64,000 bases of DNA from positions 1 through 64,000 of the forward strand of contig NZ_CAJYVE010000011.1 of the NCBI RefSeq assembly GCF_913777995.1, in the 5' to 3' direction. A program made the translations under genes and the position numbers. The notes beneath the pieces were generated by a model. It was not told where the DNA came from. It searched no databases and saw only the letters and a list, made by a program, of their open reading frames with translations. Positions 1 through 9,100 of the stretch are shown here, in pieces; positions within the stretch are counted from its first letter, which is position 1; the number at the start of each line of letters is the position of its first letter. Source of the stretch: an uncultured Pseudomonas sp. (GTDB lineage: Bacteria > Pseudomonadota > Gammaproteobacteria > Pseudomonadales > Pseudomonadaceae).

Positions 1-71
1 CCCCCTGGAATGGCGCCGGAAGGAGGGAAGTCTGCCCGCAGGGCAGACCCAAGCCAGGAGCAATGGCTTTT

Positions 72-115
72 GGTTACTTTTGGCCGAAACCAAAAGTAAC
101 CCGCCGTAAAGGCGG
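72..115. repeat. Tandem hairpins of a Pseudomonas intergenic repeat
   Basis: The first hairpin has 12-bp arms (GGTTACTTTTGG at 72-83 and its complement at 90-101) around a 6-base loop. A short GC stem (CCGCC, loop GTAAA, GGCGG) follows directly at 101-115. Sequences with the TTTTGGTTACTTTTGG core are familiar as repeats between Pseudomonas genes. The structure could act as a transcription terminator or be a mobile palindrome; the sequence alone does not decide. Confidence 0.6.
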
Positions 116-172
116 AAAGGTGACTCAAGGGCGCAGATGCAGCGACGGGTGTACCCGCTCCAGATAGCCTGC

Positions 173-190
173 TATTCGCGAGCAAGCTCC
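173..190. repeat. Single REP-like half site
   Basis: The core TTCGCGAGCAAGCTCC matches the arm of the REP pairs found near 18.5 and 27.3 kb in this window. Here only one arm is visible, so it is a solitary or degenerate copy just downstream of the minus-strand gene that ends at 217. Confidence 0.55.
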
Positions 191-216
191 AACGGTCTAA
201 CTGACCAGTATTTCTC

Positions 217-516
217 CTAAAGGGGGTAGCCCAGCACCTGTCTGATAGTCGGCAGGTTGCGCTCGATCCAGCGCGGGTCGATCGCTCCCCAGTCGCGAAT
301 GCGGTAATCACCGGCATGGTTGCGCGCGCCGTCGCGCTGCTCGAATTCACAGACGATATCCAGGTCAGCCAATGCGGCAATGGTGTCCTGGGCGGTGCGC
401 CGCGGCATGCCGGTCAGTTCGGTGAGCGCCGGCACGCTGCTGGCCTGCCCGCTGTCGATCAGCCAGGCCACGTAGAGACGGCGATAAAAACTGCTCTTGG
501 TCTTGCTCACTTCCAT
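217..516 (-). CDS. Small winged-helix DNA-binding protein
   Basis: A 99-residue protein of unknown specific role. Residues about 25-60 read as a helix-turn-helix (VPALTELTGMPRRTAQDTIA), followed by a short wing and an aromatic C-terminal tail (DPRWIERNLP). This resembles the small winged-helix proteins annotated in many Pseudomonas genomes. It starts 14 bp after the stop of the metalloprotein gene on the same strand, so the two probably share a transcript. A GAGAG stretch precedes the ATG. A DNA-binding role is inferred from the fold pattern only; target genes cannot be named. No ligand domain is present. Confidence 0.75.
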   Translation of the reverse strand: MEVSKTKSSFYRRLYVAWLIDSGQASSVPALTELTGMPRRTAQDTIAALADLDIVCEFEQRDGARNHAGDYRIRDWGAIDPRWIERNLPTIRQVLGYPL

Positions 517-530
517 GAAAGGCTCTCGCT

Positions 531-1043
531 TCAGGCCGCCTGCAGGTCGCGCCAGGTCAGGTAGACACGCAGGTCGAATTCCAGTTGGTGATAACCGGGC
601 AACATGTGCTCACAGAGCTTGTAGAACGCCTTGTTGTGCTCGGTTTCCTTGAAGTGCGCCAGCTCGTGGACAACGATCATGTTGAGGAACTCCGGGGCCG
701 CTTCCTTGAACAGCGAGGCCACGCGGATCTCCTTGCTGGCCTTGAGCCTGGCCCCCTGCACCCGCGACACCGTCGTGTGCAGGCCGAGCGCACGATGGGT
801 CAGGTCGAGGCGATTGTCGAACAGCACCTTGTCGATGGCCGGGGCGTTGCGCAGGTACTGGTTCTTCAGCTCCAGCGCATAGGCGTACAGGGCCTTGTCG
901 CTCTGTACCGCATGCCGAGCGGGGTAACGCTGCTGCAGGTAATCGCCCAGGCGCTGCTGGGCGATCAGCTGGCGAACCTGCTCCTGCAAGGCCGCCGGAT
1001 AGGCCTGCAGGTATTTCAACGGTGCTTGACTGGAAGCGCTCAT
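531..1043 (-). CDS. YgjP-like (M48/DUF45-type) zinc metalloprotein
   Basis: A 170-residue soluble protein with a zinc-binding HExxH motif, HELAH at residues 126-130, followed by the YgjP-type context FKETEHNKAF in which Glu133 or His136 may complete the metal site. This context is typical of the YgjP/DUF45 group of small cytoplasmic metallohydrolases, often labelled M48-like. No signal peptide or membrane segment is seen, which argues against a membrane-bound HtpX-type protease. Substrate is unknown. It is the first gene of a likely two-gene unit with the winged-helix protein downstream. Family call is good; enzymatic activity is inferred. Confidence 0.8.
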   Translation of the reverse strand: MSASSQAPLKYLQAYPAALQEQVRQLIAQQRLGDYLQQRYPARHAVQSDKALYAYALELKNQYLRNAPAIDKVLFDNRLDLTHRALGLHTTVSRVQGARLKASKEIRVASLFKEAAPEFLNMIVVHELAHFKETEHNKAFYKLCEHMLPGYHQLEFDLRVYLTWRDLQAA

Positions 1044-1091
1044 CGGGGCCGTCGCGAGTCGGAATGAGCCCGGCAGTCTACACCATCGGCG

Positions 1092-3239
1092 TCAGCGCGG
1101 CCGGGAGGGTTCGCTCAGGTTCCAGGCGTGCAGGTCCATGCGCCGCGGCTGGTCTTGGGCCTGCGCGGCACTCAGCGGCGCGGCCAGCAAGGCGCCTTGC
1201 AGCAGGTGGCAACCCTGCTCGACCAACCAGCGCAGCTGCTCGACGCGCGTCACGCCATCGGCAACCACCAGAATGTTCAGGCGATGCGCCAGCTCGATGA
1301 CACTGCTTGCCATGGCCATGTCCCGCGGGCAATCGAGCAGGGTTTCGATGAAGTGCCGATCGAACTTGAGGGTATCCAGTTCCAGATTGCGCAGGTGCGC
1401 CAGCGAGCAATCACCGGCACCAAAATCGTCCAGCGATACCCGCACCCCGATGTCATGCAACTGCTGCAGTTGTCGGCGACTGTGGTTGAGGTTGTGCACC
1501 AGTGCCGTTTCGCTGATTTCCACTTCCAGCTGGCCCGGCGCGATACCGTGGCGCTGCATCGCAGCTTGCAGTTCGGTCGCCAGGCTGGGCAGGCAGAACT
1601 GCGAGGCACTGATTCCCACGCTCATGACCAGGTCGGCGTCGAAGACGCCGTTCCAGCGGTGCCGCTGTTCGGTACTCTGGTCGAACATCCAGTCGCCAAG
1701 GCGATTGATCAGCCGGGTTTCCTCCAGCAGCGGCATGAACAGGTCACGCGGCACATCGCCCACCAGCGGATGCTGCCAGTGCAGGATCGCCTCAAAACCG
1801 CGCAGGCGGCCATCGACGGCATACACCTGGGGCTGGTAGATGACCGAGAACTGCTGGTCTTTGATGGCGCTGCGTATGCCCTCCTCCAGCATCAACCGTG
1901 AGCGTGCACGGCCATTCATGCTCTGGTCATAGAAGCGATATTGCTGACGCCCGGCACGCTTGGCTTCGTACATGGCGGTGTCGGCCACCCGCAGCAGGTC
2001 GTCGAGCTGGGCACCGCAGGCTGGGTGGGTGGAAATGCCGATGCTCACCCCCAGGGTCACGTCCACACCGTCCACATGGCGGCGCACCGACACGCGCTCG
2101 ATGAGTTTCTCGGCCACCTTGGCCGCCTGCTCGGCGTGCTCCAGGCCTTCGATGACCACCACGAACTCGTCACCGCCGATGCGCGCCAGCACGTCGTAGG
2201 GGCGCATGCATTCACGCAATTGCCCGGCCACCCAGAGCAGCACCTGGTCACCGGATTCGTGCCCCAGCGAATCGTTGATGCGCTTGAAGCCGTCCAGGTC
2301 CAGATACAGCACCGCCAGGCATTTGCCGGCCCGCTCGTTGCGCGGCAGCATGCTGTCCACGGCCTTGAACAAACCACGACGATTGAGCAGGCCGGTCAGT
2401 GCATCGGTGACCGCCTGTTGTTCCAGCTGGCGGTAGAGATCGCGCTCGACGGACATGTCGAGAATGCTCAGCACCATGCCTTTCTGCTCGGTCGGCAGGG
2501 GAGCACAGGAAAACGCCACAGGCAACTGGCCGCCGGTGCGGGTCAGCAGGGTCGCGTCATGCACACGCCAGGTTTCGCCGCGTCGGTAATGGGTATGAAA
2601 GCCTGACTCCAGCCAGTGCCCGGCCTTGGGATAGCTGAAATGATCGAGCAGCGCAGAGCCATCCAGGGCGCTCTCGGCCAGGTCGAGCAAACGGCAGATG
2701 GCCGGATTGGCGAAGCGGATGCTGCCCTGCTCGTCGACCACCAGGATGCCTTCGGCGACGTTGGACAGCACCGAGGCGTTGAACGCGCGCGCGGCGTCCA
2801 GCTCCTGGGTCAGTTTCTGCAGGGCGCGGCGATTACGCTGCTGCTCCAGCAGGGCCTGCACCTTGGGCCTGAGCACGTGGGGGTCGAAGGGCTTGAACAG
2901 GTAATCGGTGGCGCCGTTGGCATAGCCGCGATGCACCGCTTCCTGGCTCTGCTCGTTGGCGGTCAGAAAGATGATGGGCGTCAGGCGCGTGCGCTGGCTG
3001 CCCCGCATCAGGCGAGCGACTTCGAAGCCATCCATGCCGGGCATCTGTACGTCCAGCAGCACCAGGTCGACTTCGCGCTCCAGCAGCACGTTGAGCGCCT
3101 CGAAACCCGAGCTGGCGGTCACGATGCACCAATCGGCGCGCTGCAGGACCGCCTGCATCGTCACGAGGTTTTCAGGGTAATCATCGACGACCAGTAATAC
3201 CGCATTGCCGTCATTAGCATTGGTATTCGCGCATTCCAT
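1092..3239 (-). CDS. REC-PAS-GGDEF-EAL c-di-GMP signalling protein
   Basis: A 715-residue response regulator with four domains. The receiver domain spans about 13-130 with phospho-acceptor Asp63 and a C-terminal K-P-F. A PAS-like sensor lies at about 150-265. The diguanylate cyclase domain has an intact GGDEF at 355-359 and an inhibitory RxxD site (RPYD, 346-349) exactly five residues before it. The EAL domain (about 455-690) is degenerate: EAL reads EAI at 483-485, the metal-binding Asn of the NxS motif is Gly542, and the AEGVE motif reads ADGVT at 660-664. The DDFG motif is kept. The protein is therefore likely a cyclase whose EAL domain is inactive or only binds c-di-GMP. No cognate histidine kinase is adjacent. 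Confidence 0.93.
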   Translation of the reverse strand: MECANTNANDGNAVLLVVDDYPENLVTMQAVLQRADWCIVTASSGFEALNVLLEREVDLVLLDVQMPGMDGFEVARLMRGSQRTRLTPIIFLTANEQSQEAVHRGYANGATDYLFKPFDPHVLRPKVQALLEQQRNRRALQKLTQELDAARAFNASVLSNVAEGILVVDEQGSIRFANPAICRLLDLAESALDGSALLDHFSYPKAGHWLESGFHTHYRRGETWRVHDATLLTRTGGQLPVAFSCAPLPTEQKGMVLSILDMSVERDLYRQLEQQAVTDALTGLLNRRGLFKAVDSMLPRNERAGKCLAVLYLDLDGFKRINDSLGHESGDQVLLWVAGQLRECMRPYDVLARIGGDEFVVVIEGLEHAEQAAKVAEKLIERVSVRRHVDGVDVTLGVSIGISTHPACGAQLDDLLRVADTAMYEAKRAGRQQYRFYDQSMNGRARSRLMLEEGIRSAIKDQQFSVIYQPQVYAVDGRLRGFEAILHWQHPLVGDVPRDLFMPLLEETRLINRLGDWMFDQSTEQRHRWNGVFDADLVMSVGISASQFCLPSLATELQAAMQRHGIAPGQLEVEISETALVHNLNHSRRQLQQLHDIGVRVSLDDFGAGDCSLAHLRNLELDTLKFDRHFIETLLDCPRDMAMASSVIELAHRLNILVVADGVTRVEQLRWLVEQGCHLLQGALLAAPLSAAQAQDQPRRMDLHAWNLSEPSRPR

Positions 3240-3551
3240 GCTGCTTCTCTTGTTAAGCGACTGCCTGACGCCAACACCGTGTCATCACAGTGACACCACT
3301 GTAGCCCTGCGTATTCGAAAGCGTAAGGCGGGAAGCTGATTGCCATCACGAAACCGAGATTTTGCCGACTAACGGTAGCGTTCGTTCAGCCCTTCAATCT
3401 CCGGCGCTTAGGACAAATTGAAATCATTTTGATTCCAAACTTTGCTTAATTCGGCGCTAACAAGTTTGCTTATTATTCGTATATAACTCCGCTTCATCTC
3501 TCCGGAATCGATTCTGCACCGGAGATATCAGTCACTTGCGGAACAAAGCGG
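3240..3551. promoter_or_regulatory. AT-rich divergent intergenic region
   Basis: This region separates the minus-strand c-di-GMP gene from the plus-strand alginate lyase gene and must hold both promoters. The part from about 3415 to 3490 is clearly richer in A and T than the surroundings and includes TATTAT (3471-3476) and TATAAC (3482-3487) as -10 candidates. No convincing -35 box at a good distance was found, so no promoter is assigned. No small gene is seen. Confidence 0.45.
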
Positions 3552-4220
3552 ATGATCGACCTCGGTTCATGGAATCTCAGCATTCCTGTGGGCTCACCCC
3601 CCAAAACCATCGAAACCCAGCAACTGAAACAGGGCTACGACGGCAAGTACTTCGAGTCACACAGCGACCGGATCTTTTTCTGGGCCCCCGTGACCGGCAC
3701 CAAGACCGACAATGCCAAATTCCCGCGTAGCGAACTGCGCGAAACCTGGTCCGACGGCACGCCTCACAACTGGCTGTTCCCCGAAGCGGACAACTTCCTC
3801 TACGCCACCCTGACGGTCAACCAGGTCCCCTCCAGTGGCAGGATCGTCATTGGCCAGATCCATACCAAAGACAGCGACCGCCCCATGCTCAAGGTCGAAT
3901 ACCAGTACAAGGACGCCACCAAGACCGGCAACATCGTTGCCAAGGTGCGCCAGCGCTTCGAAGACAAGGAAGCGCGGATCATCACCCTCCTGGAAGGCGT
4001 GGCGCTCGAAGAACGCTTCAGGTACATCATCCACCTCAGCCGCGGCGGCGAATTGAGCGTCAGCGTCAAGGACAGCAACTGGCGGACTTCGGTGGGTGCC
4101 AGTTGGCGCGACAAGCCCCTGTACTTCAAGGCGGGCGTCTACACCCAGGACAATACCGGCTACACCAGCGAAGGCGGCAAGGCGACCTTCTATCGCCTGG
4201 ATATCGACCACAACAAATGA
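3552..4220 (+). CDS. Polysaccharide lyase family 7 alginate lyase
   Basis: A 222-residue single-domain alginate lyase that should cleave alginate by beta-elimination. All three PL7 signature regions are present: RSELRE at 59-64, QIH at 102-104 and YFKAGVYTQ at 191-199, which build the active cleft (Arg, Gln, His, Tyr). Length and the N-terminal pattern DLxxWNLxIP match the short PL7 enzymes of pseudomonads such as P. aeruginosa PA1167. No signal peptide is visible, and the reading frame upstream of the ATG has no alternative start, so export is unclear. The gene stands alone, next to a c-di-GMP protein on one side and a terminator on the other. The ribosome-binding site is weak. Confidence 0.92.
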   Translation: MIDLGSWNLSIPVGSPPKTIETQQLKQGYDGKYFESHSDRIFFWAPVTGTKTDNAKFPRSELRETWSDGTPHNWLFPEADNFLYATLTVNQVPSSGRIVIGQIHTKDSDRPMLKVEYQYKDATKTGNIVAKVRQRFEDKEARIITLLEGVALEERFRYIIHLSRGGELSVSVKDSNWRTSVGASWRDKPLYFKAGVYTQDNTGYTSEGGKATFYRLDIDHNK

Positions 4221-4223
4221 AAA

Positions 4224-4254
4224 CGGCCCGCATGCCAGGCAGGCATGCGGGCCG
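4224..4254. terminator. Bidirectional hairpin terminator
   Basis: A perfect 13-bp GC-rich stem (CGGCCCGCATGCC at 4224-4236 and its complement at 4242-4254) with a 5-base loop lies between the convergent alginate lyase and putP genes. It starts four bases after the lyase stop codon. The left side carries an A run (T run on the minus strand), so it is best suited to stop putP transcription but may serve both. Confidence 0.75.
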
Positions 4255-4273
4255 CTTCAGGTCAGCCAGGTAC

Positions 4274-5764
4274 TCAGCGCACCGCGTCTTTGTAAGACTT
4301 GTCGGCAGTGTCGAAACGCGCTTGCATCGCCGCCGAGGGCTTCTGGCCCAGCAGACTGAACACCACGATGGCGATACTGGCGAAGATAAAGCCCGGCACG
4401 ATCTCGTACAGGCCGAAGCTGGTGAACTGCTTCCACAGCACGACGGTAACCGCACCGACCACCACGCCGGCCAACGCACCATTGCGGGTCATGCCCTTCC
4501 ACAGCAGCGAGATCAACACCACCGGGCCAAAGGCCGCACCGAAGCCGGCCCAGGCGTAGCTGACCAGACCGAGCACACGGTTGTTCGGGTTAGCGGCCAG
4601 GAAAATGGCCACCACTGCCACCAGCAGCACCATGGCCCGACCGACCCAGACCAGCTCCTTCTGCGTGGCGCCCTTGCGCAGGTAGGCCTTGTAGAAATCT
4701 TCGGTGAGCGCGCTGGAGCACACCAGCAGCTGGCAGCTCAGGGTACTCATCACCGCCGCAAGAATCGCCGACAGCAGCACGCCCGCCACCCAAGGGTTGA
4801 ACAGCAGCTTGGACAACTCGATGAACACCCGCTCCGGGTTTTCCGTCACTGGGCCGGCGACATCAGGGTTGGCCGAGAAATAGGCGATACCGAAGAAGCC
4901 CACGGCCACCGCGCCGCCCAGGCACAGGATCATCCAGGTCATGGAGATGCGTCGGGCGTTGGCGATCGACTTGGCCGAGTCGGCGGCCATGAAGCGCGCC
5001 AGGATATGCGGCTGGCCGAAATAGCCCAGGCCCCAGGCCAGCAGGGAGATCACACCGATGAAGGTGGTGCCCTTGAACATGTCGAAGCTGCCCGGTACCT
5101 GCGCCTCAATGGCCAGGAACGTCGGGTCGACGCCGCCAGTGGCCAGCAACACGAAGATCGGTGTGAGGATCAGCGCGAAGATCATCAGCGAGGCCTGCAC
5201 GGTGTCCGTCCAGCTCACTGCCAGGAAGCCACCGACGAAGGTGTAGGCGATGGTCGCCGCAGCGCCGGCCCACAGCGCCGTTTCATAGGACATGCCGAAG
5301 GTGCTTTCGAACAGGCGCGCACCGGCGACGATGCCCGAGGCGCAATAAATGGTGAAGAAAACCAGAATCACCACTGCCGAGATGATACGCAGTACCCCAC
5401 TGCGATCTTCGAAACGGCTGGAGAAGTAGTCCGGCAGGGTCAGGGCGTCACCGTTGTACTCGGTGTGCACGCGCAGGCGCCCGGCGACGAACAGCCAGTT
5501 CAGATAGGCACCAGCGATCAGGCCGATGGCGATCCAGCTTTCCGACAGGCCGGAAACGAAAATCGCCCCTGGCAGGCCCATCAGCAGCCAGCCGCTCATG
5601 TCCGAGGCACCTGCCGACAGCGCCGTGACCAGGCTGCCGAGGCTGCGCCCGCCGAGGATGTAGTCAGAGAAATTATTGGTCGAGCGATAGGCCATGAAAC
5701 CGATCAGGACCATGGCCGCGATATAGACCACGAAGGTGATCAGGGTGGGATTGAAGAAACTCAT
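4274..5764 (-). CDS. putP: Sodium/proline symporter PutP
   Basis: A 496-residue inner-membrane symporter of the SSS family that imports proline with Na+. The N-terminus (FVVYIAAMVLIGFMAYR, then SDYILGGRSLGS and SAGASDMSGWLLMGLPG) is the characteristic PutP core containing the Na+ and proline binding residues. About 13 hydrophobic segments are expected and the length is typical. The gene is divergent from putA across a 420-bp region with TTGCAC motifs, the classical arrangement in which PutA represses both genes when proline is absent. AAGG upstream of the ATG acts as ribosome-binding site. Confidence 0.97.
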   Translation of the reverse strand: MSFFNPTLITFVVYIAAMVLIGFMAYRSTNNFSDYILGGRSLGSLVTALSAGASDMSGWLLMGLPGAIFVSGLSESWIAIGLIAGAYLNWLFVAGRLRVHTEYNGDALTLPDYFSSRFEDRSGVLRIISAVVILVFFTIYCASGIVAGARLFESTFGMSYETALWAGAAATIAYTFVGGFLAVSWTDTVQASLMIFALILTPIFVLLATGGVDPTFLAIEAQVPGSFDMFKGTTFIGVISLLAWGLGYFGQPHILARFMAADSAKSIANARRISMTWMILCLGGAVAVGFFGIAYFSANPDVAGPVTENPERVFIELSKLLFNPWVAGVLLSAILAAVMSTLSCQLLVCSSALTEDFYKAYLRKGATQKELVWVGRAMVLLVAVVAIFLAANPNNRVLGLVSYAWAGFGAAFGPVVLISLLWKGMTRNGALAGVVVGAVTVVLWKQFTSFGLYEIVPGFIFASIAIVVFSLLGQKPSAAMQARFDTADKSYKDAVR

Positions 5765-5876
5765 ATGTCTGCCTTGGTGTTGTTGTTATTCAGCGCCCGG
5801 GGAAGCCGCCAAGGACTCACCAAAACAGCCCGTCCCCGGACACCTCGCTGACCTCGGCCCCCGAAAGGGGCTGTCG

Positions 5877-5926
5877 GTTGCACCGCTGGGCAGGCATCCT
5901 AGACAACAACGCCAAACAGGTGCAAC
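5877..5926. promoter_or_regulatory. Candidate PutA operators on the putP side
   Basis: GTTGCAC at 5877-5883 and its inverted copy GTGCAAC at 5920-5926 lie 113 to 162 bp upstream of the putP start. The opposite orientation fits a dimeric ribbon-helix-helix repressor such as PutA. Binding is inferred from the known GTTGCA consensus. Confidence 0.55.
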
Positions 5927-6093
5927 CGCTTTCAGATGGCAGTTGTACCTCTGCGTGACACCGTTCTCGAAACGAAAGCGCACCGCAGCAGTGCAAAACC
6001 CCGCAAAATTCGGCTTCGAGCGCCCGCAATCAGGCATTTTTCCGTGAACCCGACGACCGACCGAAAGCGGGTGGGCCTGGCACGAAAATTTAG

Positions 6094-6110
6094 GTTGCAC
6101 CTGGTTGCAC
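6094..6110. promoter_or_regulatory. Candidate tandem PutA operators on the putA side
   Basis: Two identical GTTGCAC motifs start at 6094 and 6104, ten bases apart, so they lie on the same face of the helix. A possible -10 element (GCTAAT, 6126-6131) follows closely, so bound PutA would block RNA polymerase. They are 75 to 90 bp before the putA start codon. Confidence 0.6.
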
Positions 6111-6184
6111 CTTGGGCGACTCACAGCTAATCTGCTGCCCACGACCGGATGCCACATCCACGATGGCGATAATGAGGACAAGAC

Positions 6185-9100
6185 ATGGCCACCACCACTT
6201 TGGGCGTCAAGCTCGACGAGCAGACCCGCGAACGCCTGAAAAGCGCTGCACAGGGCATTGATCGCACCCCGCACTGGGTGATCAAGCAGGCGATCTTCAA
6301 TTACCTCGAACGGCTCGAAAGTGGTGCCCCCCTGCTGGAACTCAACGGCCACGACGCCCGCGAGGGCGATGAACGCGTCGATGCACCGGCCGACACCGGT
6401 TACCAGCCGTTCCTCGACTTCGCCGAGAGCATTCTGCCGCAATCGGTGCTGCGCGCCGCCATCACCTCGGCCTACCGCCGCCCTGAACAGGAAGTGGTGC
6501 CCATGCTGCTGGAGCAGGCGCGCCTGCCCGCCCCGCAAGCCGAAGCCACCCACAAACTGGCCGCCAGCATCGCCGACAAGCTGCGCCACCAGAAAAGCGC
6601 CGGTGGCCGCGCCGGCATCGTCCAGGGCCTGCTGCAGGAATTCTCGCTGTCGTCGCAGGAAGGCGTGGCGCTGATGTGCCTGGCCGAAGCCCTGCTGCGC
6701 ATCCCGGACAAAGGCACCCGCGACGCGCTGATCCGCGACAAGATCAGCACCGGCAACTGGCAGCCGCACCTGGGCAACAGCCCGTCGCTGTTCGTCAACG
6801 CCGCGACCTGGGGCCTGCTGCTGACCGGCAAGCTGGTCTCGACCCACAACGAAACCGGTCTGACCTCCTCGCTGAGCCGCATCATCGGCAAGAGCGGCGA
6901 ACCGATGATCCGCAAGGGTGTGGACATGGCCATGCGCCTGATGGGCGAGCAGTTCGTCACCGGCGAAACCATCGGCGAGGCCCTGGCCAACGCCGCCAAG
7001 TTCGAGAGCAAGGGCTTCCGCTACTCCTACGACATGCTCGGCGAAGCCGCGCTGACCGAACACGACGCGCAGAAGTACCTGGCCTCCTACGAGCAGGCCA
7101 TCCACTCCATCGGCAAGGCCTCCCATGGCCGGGGCATCTATGAAGGCCCGGGCATTTCCATCAAGCTCTCGGCCCTGCATCCGCGCTACAGCCGCGCCCA
7201 GTACGAGCGAGTGATGGACGAGCTGTACCCGCGCCTGCTGTCGCTGACCCTGCTGGCCAAGCAATACGACATCGGCCTGAACATCGACGCCGAAGAGGCC
7301 GACCGCCTGGAGCTGTCGCTGGACCTGCTCGAACGCCTGTGCTTCGAGCCGCAACTGGCCGGCTGGAACGGCATCGGCTTCGTCATCCAGGCTTACCAGA
7401 AGCGCTGCCCGTACGTGATCGACTACGTCATCGACCTGGCCCGCCGCAGCCGCCATCGCCTGATGATCCGCCTGGTGAAAGGCGCCTACTGGGACAGCGA
7501 GATCAAGCGCGCCCAACTCGACGGCCTGGAAGGCTACCCGGTATACACCCGCAAGGTGTACACCGACGTGTCCTATATCGCGTGTGCGCGCAAGCTGCTC
7601 GCCGCGCCGGAGGTCATCTACCCGCAGTTCGCGACCCACAACGCCCACACCCTGGCGGCCATCTACCACATCGCCGGGCAGAACTATTACCCCGGCCAGT
7701 ACGAATTCCAGTGCCTGCACGGCATGGGCGAGCCGCTCTACGAGCAAGTAGTGGGCAAGGTCGCCGACGGCAAGCTGAACCGCCCGTGCCGGGTGTACGC
7801 GCCAGTGGGCACCCACGAAACCCTGCTGGCCTATCTGGTACGCCGCCTGCTGGAGAACGGCGCCAACACCTCGTTCGTCAACCGCATCGCCGACCAATCG
7901 ATTTCCATCCAGGAACTGGTCGCCGACCCGGTCACCAGCATCGAGCGCATGGCCACCCAGGAAGGCCAGTGCGGCCTGCCACACCCGCGTATCCCGCTGC
8001 CGCGCGAGCTGTATGGCCGCGAGCGGGCCAACTCCAGCGGCATCGACATGGCCAACGAGCATCGCCTGGCGTCGCTGTCCTCGGCGCTGCTGACCAGCGC
8101 CAACCATCAGTGGCAAGCCGCTCCGCTGCTCGGTTGCCCGGCCAGCCAGGAAACTCCGCAGGCAGTACTCAACCCTTCCGACCACCGCGACGTGGTGGGT
8201 CATGTGCAAGAGGCCACCCTGGCCGACGTCAACGGCGCCATCCAATGCGCCATGAGCGCCGGGCCGATCTGGCAGGCCACGCCGCCGGGTGAGCGCGCCG
8301 CGATCCTGGAGCGTGCCGCCGACCTGATGGAAAGCGAGATCCAGCCACTGATGGGCCTGCTGGTGCGCGAGGCTGGCAAGACTTACCTCAATGCCATCGC
8401 CGAAGTGCGCGAGGCGGTGGACTTCCTGCGTTACTACGCGGTGCAGGCACGCAACGAATTCAGCAACGACAGCCACCGTCCGCTCGGCCCGGTGGTGTGT
8501 ATCAGCCCGTGGAACTTCCCACTGGCCATTTTCAGCGGCCAGGTGGCCGCCGCCCTGGCCGCCGGCAACCCGGTGCTGGCCAAGCCAGCCGAACAGACCC
8601 CGCTGGTCGCCGCCCAGGCGGTGCGTATCCTGCTCGAAGCGGGCATTCCGGAAGGCGCCCTGCAACTGCTGCCCGGCCGCGGTGAAAGCGTCGGCGCCGG
8701 GCTGGTGGGCGACGAGCGCGTGAAGGGCGTGATGTTCACCGGTTCCACCGAAGTGGCGCGCCTGCTGCAACGCAATGTCGCCGGTCGCCTGGACGCCCAG
8801 GGCCGACCGATCCCGTTGATCGCCGAAACCGGCGGCCAGAACGCCATGATCGTCGATTCCTCGGCACTCACTGAACAAGTCGTCATCGATGTGGTGTCCT
8901 CGGCCTTCGACAGCGCCGGCCAGCGCTGCTCGGCACTGCGCGTGCTGTGCCTGCAGGAAGACTCCGCCGACCGCGTGATCGAAATGCTCAAGGGCGCCAT
9001 GGCCGAGAGCCGCCTGGGTAACCCCGAGCGCCTGGCCGTGGACATCGGCCCGGTGATCGACGCCGAGGCCAAGGCCGGTATCGAAAAGCACATCCAGACC

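Larger units (their letters stand above)
1..216. other. Intergenic stretch with repeats, no gene seen
   Basis: No convincing coding sequence lies between the window edge and the end of the first minus-strand gene. The stretch holds two consecutive hairpins (72-115) and half of a REP-like palindrome near 173-190, both of kinds often found between Pseudomonas genes. A gene lying further left cannot be excluded. Confidence 0.6.
5765..6184. promoter_or_regulatory. putP-putA divergent control region
   Basis: This 420-bp gap holds the promoters of putP and putA. It carries at least four copies of GTTGCAC or its complement plus a near match (GTTGTAC at 5942-5948). PutA of enteric bacteria recognises a GTTGCA core through its ribbon-helix-helix domain, and this PutA has that domain, so autorepression is inferred. 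No small gene is supported here. Confidence 0.65.

Noticed and set aside
3471-3487. Promoter of the alginate lyase gene
   Set aside because: TATTAT and TATAAC are possible -10 boxes but no matching -35 box at suitable spacing was found.
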